Of a stretch of 64,000 nt of DNA, positions 1 to 9,100 are shown piece by piece. The DNA lies in contig CAZLBP010000012.1 in assembly GCA_964557855.1 (NCBI GenBank), positions 39,236 through 103,235 of the forward strand, read 5' to 3'. The stretch is from JAJRZL01 sp964557855 (lineage in GTDB: Bacteria > Zixibacteria > MSB-5A5 > GN15 > FEB-12). The translations under genes and the position numbers were made by a program. Numbering within the stretch: the stretch's first letter is position 1; each line of letters begins with the position of its first letter. The notes below the pieces were generated by a model. It searched no databases. It was given only the letters and a program-made list of their open reading frames with translations, and was not told the origin of the DNA.

Positions 1-118
1 GTTTCTATGTACTTGCCGGGAAAATATACTAAGGCGGGAACAGAATTTCAATATTCAGTGTTTTATACAAAACTTAGACAAACAAACACCAACACTATTG
101 ATCAGGAAGCAGCATCTT

Positions 119-724
119 ATGAAGACCTCAGAACTCTCGCCGGGCACGGCTGAGCTTATAGACACGATTGAGAAGGAACCGCTTGTAAACCTGTATCGTC
201 AGATGATAACAGAAGTGGGTGAGGACGTTAATCGCGAGGGCCTATTGAATACACCGAAGCGAGCGGCCAAAGCGCTGCGATTCCTTTGCCAGGGTTACGA
301 GGCCGATATTGACAGGATCGTTAACGGGGCAGTGTTCGAGTCCTCTGCCGGCGAGATGGTGCTGGTCAAGGACATAGAACTGTATTCCCTTTGCGAGCAT
401 CACTTGTTGCCATTCATTGGCAAGTGTCATGTTGCCTATATTCCGGACGGCAAGGTTATCGGCTTGTCCAAGGTGGCCCGCATAGTTGACGTATTCGCGC
501 GGCGGCTTCAGATCCAGGAGAAACTGACCAGCCAGATTGCCGACTGTATTCAGAAATACACGGAGGCGAAGGGCGTGGCGGTGGTCATTGAGGCCAGGCA
601 CCTGTGTATGATGATGCGCGGAGTCGAGAAGCAGAACTCATTTATGATGACGTCCTGCGTTAAGGGTGAGTTTCATGAGGATCCGGCGACGCGCGCGGAG
701 TTTTTCAGCCTCATCCGGCAGTAG
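119..724 (+). CDS. folE: GTP cyclohydrolase I
   Basis: Converts GTP to 7,8-dihydroneopterin triphosphate, the first step of folate/pterin synthesis (cytosolic, decameric in the family). The 201-residue product carries the Zn site seen in FolE: C92 and H95 in the LCEHH motif and C163 in HLCMMMRG, with the conserved GLSKVARIVDVFARRLQ segment between them. Length is typical for type I enzymes. The ATG at 119 is preferred over an in-frame TTG at 98 because an AGGAAG ribosome site lies at 104-109, nine bases upstream. No other folate gene is next to it. The following gene starts 71 bp downstream on the same strand. Very confident. Confidence 0.96.
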   Translation: MKTSELSPGTAELIDTIEKEPLVNLYRQMITEVGEDVNREGLLNTPKRAAKALRFLCQGYEADIDRIVNGAVFESSAGEMVLVKDIELYSLCEHHLLPFIGKCHVAYIPDGKVIGLSKVARIVDVFARRLQIQEKLTSQIADCIQKYTEAKGVAVVIEARHLCMMMRGVEKQNSFMMTSCVKGEFHEDPATRAEFFSLIRQ

Positions 725-795
725 CCCATCCGCAGGCAGGAACAGTAATCCGAACCTTGACGTTGCTCTGGTATGTGGCACGGAGAGAAACCCAA

Positions 796-1806
796 ATGGA
801 CTCGTTAAGCCAATTGGCGCTGGGGGCGGCGGTCGGAGAAGCCACGCTCGGGAATAAAGTCGGGAATCGGGCCCTGTTGTGGGGGGCCGTGGCGGGGACA
901 ATACCCGATCTGGATGTCGTTTTTTATCCGCTGATGGACCAGGTCGCCCAGCTGGGGTGGCATCGGGGGATTTCTCATTCGCTGTTCTTCAACCTGGCAT
1001 TCGCGCCGGTGCTAGGCTGGGTGTTCTACAAGATAAACAAACAGCGGGTGTCGATCACAGAGTGGACATTGTTGTCGGTCGCTTGCTTGCTGTCGGCGGT
1101 ACTATTGGATTGCTTTACCGTCTATGGTACGCAGGTTTTTCAGCCGTTCAGTAATTATCAGGTGGGGTTCAATAATATCTCGATTATCGATCCGCTGTAC
1201 ACCGTACCGCTTTTGATCTCCGTCATTGTCGTGTTATTCCTGCGGAGGTCTACTTCGGCGCGAAAAGCCGTTATTTTGATGGGATTGGGACTGAGTACGG
1301 CATATATGGCGGCGACGATCGTGATCAAGTTGCATGTCGAGTCGGTGGTCGAGGAAGCCCTGGCTCGTCAGAATATCGTGTACGAGCGCTTGATAACGAC
1401 ACCGACGATTTTCAATTCGGTCCTGTGGCGGGCGACGGCCGAGGTTGCGGACGGATATATGGTGGGCTATTATTCGCTGTTTGACACGCGGCCCAGTGTA
1501 GATTTTCGTTTCGTGCCGCGCAACGGGGATTTGCTGAGCGATATTCGCGACACTCGAGCCGTGCAGCGGTTGCTGTGGTTTTCGAACGGCTGGTACACGG
1601 TTCGCCAAGCGGCCGACGGCTCTCTGTTGTTCAGTGATCTTCGATTCGGAGAGATACATACGAACTCCGAGAAGCAGGGGCAGTACGTGTTCACGTGGCG
1701 GCTTACTACGGACGGGTCGGAGACGCAATTGACTCAGCTTGATCCGCAGGTGGATGATATGGGGAAGGCGCTGCGGTTCTTGTGGGGACGGGTGTTGGGG
1801 GAGTGA
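796..1806 (+). CDS. DUF457/YdjM-type membrane-bound hydrolase-like protein
   Basis: Integral membrane protein of 336 residues in the YdjM/DUF457 (LexA-regulated, membrane-bound metal-dependent hydrolase) family. The N-terminus has the family signatures: LAxGAAVGEATLG, GAVAGTIPDLD and a WHRGISHSLFF segment whose His and Asp residues resemble a metal site. Four or five hydrophobic helices follow in residues 20-190, and the last ~150 residues are soluble. The biochemical activity of this family is not settled. The start is the ATG at 796 with GGAGAG at 782-787; an upstream TTG at 757 has no ribosome site. It sits alone between folE and a convergent tRNA gene. Confidence 0.8.
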   Translation: MDSLSQLALGAAVGEATLGNKVGNRALLWGAVAGTIPDLDVVFYPLMDQVAQLGWHRGISHSLFFNLAFAPVLGWVFYKINKQRVSITEWTLLSVACLLSAVLLDCFTVYGTQVFQPFSNYQVGFNNISIIDPLYTVPLLISVIVVLFLRRSTSARKAVILMGLGLSTAYMAATIVIKLHVESVVEEALARQNIVYERLITTPTIFNSVLWRATAEVADGYMVGYYSLFDTRPSVDFRFVPRNGDLLSDIRDTRAVQRLLWFSNGWYTVRQAADGSLLFSDLRFGEIHTNSEKQGQYVFTWRLTTDGSETQLTQLDPQVDDMGKALRFLWGRVLGE

Positions 1807-1894
1807 GGGGGGGGAGCCAGTGTGACGTCAATGTCAGCCGTTACGTCCGGTTGAGGTCTAGCGTTATTCTGTCAGCTAAGGTTACCTCGTTTTA

Positions 1895-1966
1895 CTGGGG
1901 CGGCAGGATTCGAACCTGCGAATGCCAGCTCCAAAGGCTGGTGTCTTACCGCTTGACGACGCCCCA
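1895..1966 (-). tRNA. tRNA-Gln (anticodon TTG)
   Basis: On the minus strand the sequence folds as a complete cloverleaf. The acceptor stem is TGGGGCG/CGCCCCA. The anticodon stem CCAGC/GCTGG encloses loop CTTTGGA with anticodon TTG. The T arm is GCAGG-TTCGAAT-CCTGC. The base after the acceptor stem is G, the usual discriminator of tRNA-Gln. CCA is not encoded. It lies 21 bp downstream of spoVG on the same strand and may be co-transcribed with ispE-spoVG. Confidence 0.95.
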
Positions 1967-1987
1967 ATAGCCTTTGTCTCCGGTCAC

Positions 1988-2257
1988 TTAAACGGGGCTG
2001 TGCGTCTGAAGTTCCATCTCGTAAGCTTCCAGGACCCGCTTTTCAATCTGCTCTCTCGTCTCTTTGTTGACCGGGTGGGCAATATCCTGGTGGCTGCCGT
2101 TGGCGCGACGCCGGCTGGGCATGGCCACGAAAAAGCCCACGTTACCTTTGATAATCTTCATTCCCCGGACAACAAAAGCATGATCAAAAGTAACATTAGC
2201 AAATGCTTTCAGACGCTCCTCATCCCGTAAAATGACCCGAACTTCTGTGATTTCCAC
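1988..2257 (-). CDS. spoVG: Septation/RNA-binding regulator SpoVG
   Basis: Small nucleic-acid-binding protein of the SpoVG family (89 residues), known in Firmicutes and spirochaetes as an RNA/DNA-binding regulator affecting septation and virulence genes. The whole chain matches the family: MEITEVRV start, a central GMKIIKGNVGFFVAMPSRR core and the HPVN segment before a C-terminal helix. Translation starts at a GTG, with an AGAGGA-type ribosome site inside the end of ispE. The gap to ispE is only 13 bp, so the two are probably co-transcribed. The ispE-spoVG order is common in diverse bacteria. Its role in this organism cannot be read from sequence. Confidence 0.93.
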   Translation of the reverse strand: MEITEVRVILRDEERLKAFANVTFDHAFVVRGMKIIKGNVGFFVAMPSRRRANGSHQDIAHPVNKETREQIEKRVLEAYEMELQTHSPV

Positions 2258-2270
2258 GGTGCGTTCCTCT

Positions 2271-3167
2271 TCATTTGGTGATCTGCATTGGCAATGTGAT
2301 TGGCTGTACCGTGAACACCCGCCAATCCCCTCGTTCTTCGATCTCCTTCAGCGTACTTTCATTTTCAGTTGAGAAAGCACCAAACAGTGTTGGTCCGGAT
2401 CCGCTCATTCGAACCAACATCGCTCCTTGCTCTACCAATGCATCCCTTAGTTCTTTGAGTCCCGGGTGGGACTTCATCTGAACTCTTTCAAAATCATTGT
2501 CTGCATTCTTCAGGCAAGCGAAGAGTTCATCAACAGTTCCGCACTCTTGTAAACTAAACGGTCTCTTCTTTGTTGTCAAGCTCCTTCTCAGGGCAGCGTA
2601 GCTGTCAGCAGTTGACACACCCCGCCGAGGGCTAACCAAAACTATCCTGTATTCCGTGGGGTAAGATGTCTCCACAAGCTGCTCCCCACGGCCGGTGGCA
2701 AGCGCCTGACCGGAAGTGAAGAAAAACGGCACGTCGGAGCCCAGTTTGAGCCCCAGTTCGGCCATTTGCGGGTAGGTGAGATTCAGGCTAAAAAGGATAT
2801 TACAGGCCAATATTGTTGCCGCCCCATCGGAGGAGCCACCCCCCAGACCGGCTGCGATTGGGATGTTCTTTTTCAGACGTATGCTCAGTCCACGAGACAA
2901 ACTGAACGCTCTCTTCATCAAGTCATACGCCCGACAGATGAGATTGTCGGCTCCGCTGGGAAGCTCCTGTTCGCTGGAGATGGTCAGCCTGGCTTCTATG
3001 TCCGGAATTATCTCGTACTCAATGAAGTCGCACAGCGACACGGCCTGCATGAAAGTGTTGATACTGTGGTAGCCGTCGGGGCGCTTGTTGAGCACTTCCA
3101 GGAACAGGTTGATTTTGGCCGGGGTGTGAAGGAGGAGTTTGTTGTCGTAGTGTTCCTGTATTAGCAT
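2271..3167 (-). CDS. ispE: 4-diphosphocytidyl-2-C-methyl-D-erythritol kinase
   Basis: GHMP-family kinase that phosphorylates CDP-methylerythritol in the MEP isoprenoid pathway. The 298-residue protein has the N-terminal PAKINLFLEV motif with the RPDGYH segment, the glycine-rich ATP loop AAGLGGGSSDGA around residues 95-106, and the C-terminal RMSGSGPTLFG motif, all diagnostic of IspE. Length is normal. It is the first gene of the minus-strand ispE-spoVG pair. The divergent acnA starts 168 bp away, so the promoters of both must lie in that gap. No other MEP gene is in the window. Confidence 0.95.
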   Translation of the reverse strand: MLIQEHYDNKLLLHTPAKINLFLEVLNKRPDGYHSINTFMQAVSLCDFIEYEIIPDIEARLTISSEQELPSGADNLICRAYDLMKRAFSLSRGLSIRLKKNIPIAAGLGGGSSDGAATILACNILFSLNLTYPQMAELGLKLGSDVPFFFTSGQALATGRGEQLVETSYPTEYRIVLVSPRRGVSTADSYAALRRSLTTKKRPFSLQECGTVDELFACLKNADNDFERVQMKSHPGLKELRDALVEQGAMLVRMSGSGPTLFGAFSTENESTLKEIEERGDWRVFTVQPITLPMQITK

Positions 3168-3334
3168 GATAAGCTTGTTATTCCCTGTGGAAGTCTTTCA
3201 TACCGAATAGGAACATCTGTATCGAGTAGATGTCAACTTCATTTACTTGTCCGGACACCTTGTCAGAATCGAAAATTCGATGTATTTTCAGCCCGGAACA
3301 GTACGGTCGGTTTTAAACCATAAGGAGGTCTGTA

Positions 3335-6004
3335 ATGGATCCGTTCGGTGCTCTGAAAAAGCTGGAAATCAAAGGCGCCACCTATAAATACTATAGTCTG
3401 GAAGCTCTCTCAAAGCATGGGGATATCGAGAAGCTCCCGTATTCAATAAAAGTCCTGTTAGAAGCTGTTTTGCGCCACGTAGACGGCCACGTGGTCAAGG
3501 AACAGGACGCCATCAACCTGGCCGGTTACAATGCCAGGAACGTCGGCCGGAACGAGCTGCCGTTCAAACCGGCTCGGGTGCTGCTGCAGGATTTCACCGG
3601 CGTGCCGGCGGTGGTGGATTTGGCGGCGATGCGCTCGGCGATGAAACGGATGGGCGGCGACCCGCAAAAGATCAACCCGCTGGTGCCGGTCGATCTCGTT
3701 ATTGATCACTCGGTGCAGGTCGATGCCTTTGGTGATCCGAACGCACTGAAGATCAACATGGACAAGGAATTCGAGCGCAACCAGGAACGGTACCAGTTTC
3801 TGCACTGGGGCCAGAAGGCCTTCAGTAATTTCAGCGTGGTGCCGCCGGCGACCGGTATCTGCCATCAGGTCAATCTCGAGTACCTGGCCCAGTGCGTGGT
3901 GACCAAAGACGGTGTGGCGTTCCCCGACACGCTGGTCGGGACCGACAGCCATACGGTTATGATCAACGGTCTGGGTGTGCTGGGCTGGGGCGTGGGCGGG
4001 ATTGAGGCCGAGGCCGTCATGCTCGGTCAGCCGATCTACATGCTCACACCGGAAGTGATCGGGTTCAAGCTGACCGGCCGGCTCTCCGAAGGGACCACCG
4101 GCACGGACCTCGTGTTGACCGTCACGCAGATGCTTCGGGAGAAAGGCGTTGTGGGCAAGTTTGTCGAATATTACGGCCCGGCGCTCGATCATCTGCCGCT
4201 GCCGTCCAAAGCGATGGTTGCCAATATGGCGCCCGAGTACGGCGCGACTATGGGCTTTTTCCCGTGGGATGCCGCCACACTGGATTACCTGCGCATGACC
4301 GGCCGCAGTGAAGAACAGGTCGCGCTGGTCGAAAAGTACGCCAAAGAGCAAATGCTCTTCCGGGAGCCGGGTTCACCCGATCCGGAATTCACCGATACGC
4401 TGGAGCTCGATATCTCGACCGTGGAACCGTCGCTGGCCGGACCCAAACGCCCGCAGGACCGGGTGGCCATGAGCCGCATGAAGACGGAGTTCCGGCAGGC
4501 GCTGACCAAACCGATTAAGGATCGCGGGTTCGAGCTGCCGTCCTCGGAACTGGACAACAAAGTTGCTCTCAGTAACGGCTACAAGGGTGAGCTGGGCCAC
4601 GGGGCGGTGGTAATTGCTGCCATAACTTCCTGTACAAACACTTCCGATCCGATCGTGCTGCTGGCAGCGGGATTGCTGGCGCGGAACGCGGTTGAGAAAG
4701 GGCTGGAGGTGCCCAGGTACGTCAAGACCTCGCTGGCGCCGGGCTCGCGCGTGGTTACGGATTATCTGGACAAAGCCGGCCTGTCCCCCTATCTGGACAA
4801 GTTGGGCTATCATACGGTCGGTTACGGCTGCACCACCTGTATCGGCAACTCCGGCCCGTTGCCGGAGCCGGTGGTGGAGGCGGTCAACAAGGGGAACCTG
4901 GTCGTGTCGGCGGTGCTGTCCGGCAACCGCAACTTTGAGGGGCGCGTCAGCCCGCACACGAAGGCCAACTACCTGGCCTCACCGCCGCTGGTGGTAGCCT
5001 ATTCGCTGGCCGGAACGACCGATATTGATCTCTCCAGCGAGCCGCTGGGAAGAGGCAAAGACGGCAAGGAGGTCTATCTAAAGGACATCTGGCCGTCGCA
5101 GAAGGAAGTGCTGGAGACGATTGCCGAGGTCGTGTCGCCGGAGATGTTCCGCAAGCGGTATGCCGAGGTTTCGACCGGCAACGCGGAATGGAATGCAATC
5201 AAGTCGCCGGATGCCGATTTGTACGAATGGGAGGCATCGTCGACCTACATCCAGGAGCCGCCGTTCTTTGTTGATATGGCGCCGGAGCCGGGGAATATCG
5301 AGCCGATTCGCGACGCCCGCGTGTTGGTCATGGTCGGCGACTCGATCACGACCGACCACATCTCCCCCGCCGGGGCGATCAAGGCGGACTCGCCCGCCGG
5401 GAAGTATCTCATGGACCATGGTGTTCAGTTTGCGGACTTCAATTCGTACGGCTCCCGGCGCGGGAATGACCGCGTGATGACGCGCGGGACGTTTGCCAAT
5501 ATCCGGCTGCGCAACCTGCTGGCGCCCGGAACCGAGGGCGGTGTGACGACCTATCTGCCCACCGGCGAGCAAACGACTGTCTATGAGGCGGCCATGAAAT
5601 ACAAAGCGGACAATGTGCCCCTTGTTGTGCTGGCGGGCAAGGACTACGGCATGGGCTCCTCGCGTGACTGGGCCGCCAAAGGCACCAACCTGCTGGGAAT
5701 CAAGGCGGTGCTGGCGCAGAGTTTCGAGCGAATTCATCGCTCTAATCTGGTGGGGATGGGGGTCCTGCCGTTGCAGTTCAACGACGGCGAGAACCGCGAG
5801 AGCCTCGGCCTCACGGGGCATGAGCTGTTCACGATCGACGGCCTCTCAAACAACCTCAAACCCGGCCAATCAGTCAAAGTGAAGGCACTCTCGAAGGACG
5901 GCGAGAAGACGTTCGACATGACCGCTCGCCTCGATACGCCGATTGAGATTGAGTACTATCGTAATGGCGGGATCTTGCATACGGTGTTGCGGGAGATGGT
6001 GTAG
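3335..6004 (+). CDS. acnA: Aconitate hydratase A
   Basis: TCA-cycle enzyme isomerising citrate to isocitrate through a [4Fe-4S] cluster. The 889-residue chain is the AcnA/IRP1 type, with the swivel domain at the C-terminus. The three cluster cysteines are visible: C433 in SCTNTSDP, and C499 and C502 in GCTTCIGNSG. The substrate-binding TDSHT and GSRRGNDRVMTRG motifs and the C-terminal DYGMGSSRDWAAKG loop are intact. A near-perfect AAGGAGG site lies at 3322-3328, six bases before the ATG. It is monocistronic: ispE is divergent and the next plus-strand gene, 98 bp on, is unrelated. Confidence 0.97.
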   Translation: MDPFGALKKLEIKGATYKYYSLEALSKHGDIEKLPYSIKVLLEAVLRHVDGHVVKEQDAINLAGYNARNVGRNELPFKPARVLLQDFTGVPAVVDLAAMRSAMKRMGGDPQKINPLVPVDLVIDHSVQVDAFGDPNALKINMDKEFERNQERYQFLHWGQKAFSNFSVVPPATGICHQVNLEYLAQCVVTKDGVAFPDTLVGTDSHTVMINGLGVLGWGVGGIEAEAVMLGQPIYMLTPEVIGFKLTGRLSEGTTGTDLVLTVTQMLREKGVVGKFVEYYGPALDHLPLPSKAMVANMAPEYGATMGFFPWDAATLDYLRMTGRSEEQVALVEKYAKEQMLFREPGSPDPEFTDTLELDISTVEPSLAGPKRPQDRVAMSRMKTEFRQALTKPIKDRGFELPSSELDNKVALSNGYKGELGHGAVVIAAITSCTNTSDPIVLLAAGLLARNAVEKGLEVPRYVKTSLAPGSRVVTDYLDKAGLSPYLDKLGYHTVGYGCTTCIGNSGPLPEPVVEAVNKGNLVVSAVLSGNRNFEGRVSPHTKANYLASPPLVVAYSLAGTTDIDLSSEPLGRGKDGKEVYLKDIWPSQKEVLETIAEVVSPEMFRKRYAEVSTGNAEWNAIKSPDADLYEWEASSTYIQEPPFFVDMAPEPGNIEPIRDARVLVMVGDSITTDHISPAGAIKADSPAGKYLMDHGVQFADFNSYGSRRGNDRVMTRGTFANIRLRNLLAPGTEGGVTTYLPTGEQTTVYEAAMKYKADNVPLVVLAGKDYGMGSSRDWAAKGTNLLGIKAVLAQSFERIHRSNLVGMGVLPLQFNDGENRESLGLTGHELFTIDGLSNNLKPGQSVKVKALSKDGEKTFDMTARLDTPIEIEYYRNGGILHTVLREMV

Positions 6005-6102
6005 GGGGGATAGACTCTTTCGGAGTATTCTTGTATTTGCGTGAAGAGGAGTAAGTAGTATTTTAAAGTCAATGTAAGAAACGGAATTTGGAGGGATATA
6101 TA

Positions 6103-6903
6103 TTGGTTGAATTCTTGAAGGGATACGGCGCCTTAGCCGTCGCAGTGATAGCGTTGCTCCAGCCATGGGTTTACGCACTCTGGAAGAAGCTGTTTCGACA
6201 GGGTAAAATCGAGATACATGAGACCGGCGCAATCGGAGTTGGGTATAGTAGTTTTGGGCCCACAGTAGATTTGAACGGAACGCTAAGATGCTTAAATGCG
6301 GATCTTTTTGTGCGCGAAATAGTCGTGGTCGTAAAGAAGAAGAAAGATTCGTCCACTCACCGTTTTGAATGGGTCGCATTCCGAAATGAGAGAATGACTT
6401 ATGCCGGTCAACCGGAAGGTTCCATTGAATTGCCATATGGATTTATGCTTCTCACTTCATCGCCCCGAAGATACAGCATAACGTTTCGCGATACCGAGAC
6501 CCATGCCGAGATGTGGCCCATACTAAGAGATGTGCGGCAACAGTGGACCGAAATAGTTACTAAAAAACAGACGAAAGATCCTAATATTTCACTCACCGAT
6601 GAGCGTTGGGTTCAGAAGCTCTATGCCGAATTTGAGCAAAGTCCTACAGCCAGCGAGTCCTTTACCAAGCTTGACAGACTCTGCTACTGGAAAGCAGGGG
6701 AATATGATCTCGAAGTGACGGCGTATTCATCCAAGCCCGACAGAGCGTTCAGCCAAAGGTGGAGATTTAAACTGACGGAACAAGACGTCAAGGCAGTTCG
6801 CTGGAATGTTTTCAAACTACTCGAGGAAGCCTGCTACCAGCAGGGCTATCGCAACTACTACCTGGCATATTCCGAGTACGAGAATTGTGAGGGAGGTAAT
6901 TGA
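6103..6903 (+). CDS. Uncharacterised membrane-anchored protein
   Basis: Not recognised. The likely start is a TTG at 6103, with GGAGG at 6090-6094 eight bases upstream, giving 266 residues. A single hydrophobic segment near residues 8-25 (ending at WVYALWKKL) suggests an N-terminal anchor and a large soluble domain. That domain alternates beta-rich stretches (HETGAIGVGYSSFGPTVDLNG, LRCLNADLFVREIVVVVKKK) with a helical C-terminus, so an immunoglobulin-like or C2-like fold is possible but unproven. Base composition is a little more AT-rich than its neighbours, which may mean recent acquisition. It is convergent with the efflux ATPase gene and has no obvious operon partner. Confidence 0.6.
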   Translation: MVEFLKGYGALAVAVIALLQPWVYALWKKLFRQGKIEIHETGAIGVGYSSFGPTVDLNGTLRCLNADLFVREIVVVVKKKKDSSTHRFEWVAFRNERMTYAGQPEGSIELPYGFMLLTSSPRRYSITFRDTETHAEMWPILRDVRQQWTEIVTKKQTKDPNISLTDERWVQKLYAEFEQSPTASESFTKLDRLCYWKAGEYDLEVTAYSSKPDRAFSQRWRFKLTEQDVKAVRWNVFKLLEEACYQQGYRNYYLAYSEYENCEGGN

Positions 6904-6952
6904 GCCTTCTCCATTCTAGCTAAGGTTCGCCGGTGGCTCTAACCCGAGCCCC

Positions 6953-7630
6953 CTACCGCAAATCCCCATTCCCCTCTATCAACCCATCCTTCAATCGTAT
7001 AATCCGCTGCGCGTGTTTGGCCAGGTTCATGTCGTGGGTGATCATCACGATCGTCTTGCCCATGCTCCACATTTCATCGAACAACGTCATGATCGCTTCG
7101 CCGGATTTCGTGTCCAGGTTGCCGGTCGGTTCGTCGGCCAGGATAATGTCCGGGTCGTTGGCCAGCGCCCGGGCTATCGCCACACGCTGCATCTCGCCGC
7201 CCGACAGTTCGGTCGGCTTGTTGTTGACCTTGTCGCCCAGTCCCACCCGGTTGAGCAGCTCGAGAATGCGGTTCTTGCGCTTGCGGGCGGGCATGCGGGC
7301 AAACAGGAGCGGCACCTCGACATTTTCGAACGAGGTCGCGTACGGAAGCAGGTTGAACGCCTGAAAAACGAAACCGATGCGCTGGTTGCGGATGTCGGCC
7401 AGCTGGTTGGACGTGAACTTGTTGACGTGCTTCCCTTCCAGCAGGTACTCCCCCGACGTGGGGATATCCAGGCAGCCGATCAGGTTCATCAGGGTCGACT
7501 TGCCCGAACCCGACGGTCCGACGACACCGACGAACTCGTTGCGGTTGAGATTCATGCTGATGCCTTTGAGGGCCCGGAACTCCACGGCGCCGGTGCGGTA
7601 GGCTTTGGTTACGTCTCTCAGTTCGATCAT
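6953..7630 (-). CDS. ABC transporter ATP-binding protein, MacB/LolD type
   Basis: Cytoplasmic ATPase of a type VII (MacB/LolD/FtsE) ABC system. The 225 residues contain Walker A GPSGSGKST at 38-46, signature LSGGEMQ at 142-148, Walker B DIILADEPTGNLD from 161 and the switch His in MITHD. The domain stands alone, unlike E. coli MacB where ATPase and permease are fused. It is the last gene of a minus-strand set with two FtsX-type permeases and a membrane-fusion adaptor. A 216 bp repeat-bearing gap separates it from the nearest permease, so it may have its own promoter or depend on read-through. The substrate (macrolide, lipid or peptide) is unknown. Confidence 0.93.
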   Translation of the reverse strand: MIELRDVTKAYRTGAVEFRALKGISMNLNRNEFVGVVGPSGSGKSTLMNLIGCLDIPTSGEYLLEGKHVNKFTSNQLADIRNQRIGFVFQAFNLLPYATSFENVEVPLLFARMPARKRKNRILELLNRVGLGDKVNNKPTELSGGEMQRVAIARALANDPDIILADEPTGNLDTKSGEAIMTLFDEMWSMGKTIVMITHDMNLAKHAQRIIRLKDGLIEGNGDLR

Positions 7631-7846
7631 GTATCTAGTACTCCTCTTAAGTCACCCTGACCGGAGTCGAAGGGTGAGGGACAGTCGTTGATATGTTGGT
7701 TTGCCGCAATGGTGAGGACTGGATTCCCGCCTTCGCAGGAATGACAGAAATGGGGAGATGACTTACGAAACGAAAGCCAAGAGTGACGGTAGGTCGAAAT
7801 CCCGCTTCGGGTTTCGACACTCTCGCCGCTTGCTGTCGCCATAGCC
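7631..7846 (-). repeat. Intergenic hairpin repeats inside the efflux operon
   Basis: This 216 bp gap interrupts the efflux gene set. It holds one copy of the ATTCCCGC..GCAGGAAT hairpin (7723-7742). It also holds a 26 bp imperfect palindrome at 7793-7818 whose exact reverse complement is found at 49221-49246. A GTCACCCTGAC..GTCGAAGGGTGA inverted segment lies around 7651-7678. No reading frame here looks real. The repeats could act as transcript-processing or partial termination signals between permease and ATPase; that is inference. Confidence 0.6.
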
Positions 7847-9094
7847 CTACTCATACCGCAACGACTCCACCGGGTTGACCGAGGCGGCGCGCATGGCCGG
7901 AAACAACCCGCTCAATATGCCCATCACGCCCAGTATGACGACAACCAACAGTCCGATCTCCAGCGAAATAGTCGGGCGGCCCAGGAAATCGAGCACGTCG
8001 GATTCGATCGGGATGCGTTTGAAACCTTCGGTAAGGATATAGCTGGTAGACATGCCGAAGAAGCCGCCGGCCGCCGTTATCAAGAGCGATTCGATCAGGA
8101 ACTGCATAAGAATGTACGATTTGCGCGCCCCGACCGCCATCTTGATGCCGATCTCGCGAGTGCGTTCCTTGATCGAAACGTACATGATATTGGCTACGCC
8201 GACCCCGGCGATCAGCAGGGTCAGGCCGCCGATTATGGCCATAAACACTTTGATGCCGAACATGATGTTGTCGAATTCCTTCGAGCCCTCGACCGTGTCC
8301 CAGGTCGAGATAGCCCGGTCATCCTCGGGATCGAACTTGTGCCTGGCCGCCATAGCCTGCGTCACTTTCTTCTCGACCAACTTGTTGTCATCGAGGTCGC
8401 GGATCTGGTAGACTATGTTATCCAGGTAAGGATCGCCGAATATCGCTACGAAAGTCGTTAAAGGAATGGCTACGATATCCTCGTCCTGTCCGCCATAGCT
8501 GCTCGTCTGCAGTTTTGGTCGCAGCACGCCGATGACGGTAAAGGGGATCCCGTTTAAGAGTATCTGCTCGCCGATTACGTCGCCGTCGCCCATCAGGCGC
8601 TGCTTGACGTCGTCTCCGAGAAACGCCACCCGCCGCTTGAGCTGCACGTCGAGGTCATTGATCATCCGTCCGCCCCAGTCGGGGTTGTAGTTGCGCATTT
8701 CTCTGAAGCTGGGGGGGATACCGACCACGTGTTCGGAGATAGTGTTGTCCTCGTATTTCATCGTCGCACCCCAGCGGTCGTACTGGCCGCCGATGGCTTT
8801 GATCTCGGGGATGCGTTCCTTCAGGTACGGCACGTCCTCCGGCAGGAGCCGGATCGGTCGGCCCTTGCCCATGCCTTTGAACGGAATCGTGGTCTGGCCG
8901 CCCCAGACGATAGCGATCCCCTCGCCAAGGCCGCGGCTGTTGATGACCATCTGCTGGTGCAGTCCTTCGCCGAATCCCAGCAGCAGCATAATACAGGCGG
9001 TCCCCCAGGCCAGCGCCAGGATGGTTAATGTGATTCGCTTTTTCTGCTTGCGAAAATCACGGACAAAGACGTTGTATATAGTGGCGAAGTTCAT
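7847..9094 (-). CDS. MacB-family ABC transporter permease (second of two)
   Basis: Inner-membrane permease of 415 residues with FtsX/MacB topology. One helix lies at about residues 20-40 (ILALAWGTACIMLLLGFGEG), then a large periplasmic MacB-PCD-like domain (about 45-270), then three C-terminal helices beginning at MAIIGGLTLLIAGVGVANIMYVS. The ERTREIGIKMAVGARK loop between helices is the family hallmark. It is six bases downstream of the upstream permease, which it resembles throughout, so the pair is probably a tandem duplication that forms a heterodimer. The product lacks an ATPase domain; the separate ATPase is encoded 216 bp downstream. Confidence 0.92.
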   Translation of the reverse strand: MNFATIYNVFVRDFRKQKKRITLTILALAWGTACIMLLLGFGEGLHQQMVINSRGLGEGIAIVWGGQTTIPFKGMGKGRPIRLLPEDVPYLKERIPEIKAIGGQYDRWGATMKYEDNTISEHVVGIPPSFREMRNYNPDWGGRMINDLDVQLKRRVAFLGDDVKQRLMGDGDVIGEQILLNGIPFTVIGVLRPKLQTSSYGGQDEDIVAIPLTTFVAIFGDPYLDNIVYQIRDLDDNKLVEKKVTQAMAARHKFDPEDDRAISTWDTVEGSKEFDNIMFGIKVFMAIIGGLTLLIAGVGVANIMYVSIKERTREIGIKMAVGARKSYILMQFLIESLLITAAGGFFGMSTSYILTEGFKRIPIESDVLDFLGRPTISLEIGLLVVVILGVMGILSGLFPAMRAASVNPVESLRYE

Positions 9095-9100
9095 GTTCGT

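Noticed and set aside
1..118. Promoter or partial gene at the left edge
   Set aside because: AT-rich leader of folE with no clear -35/-10 pair or frame.
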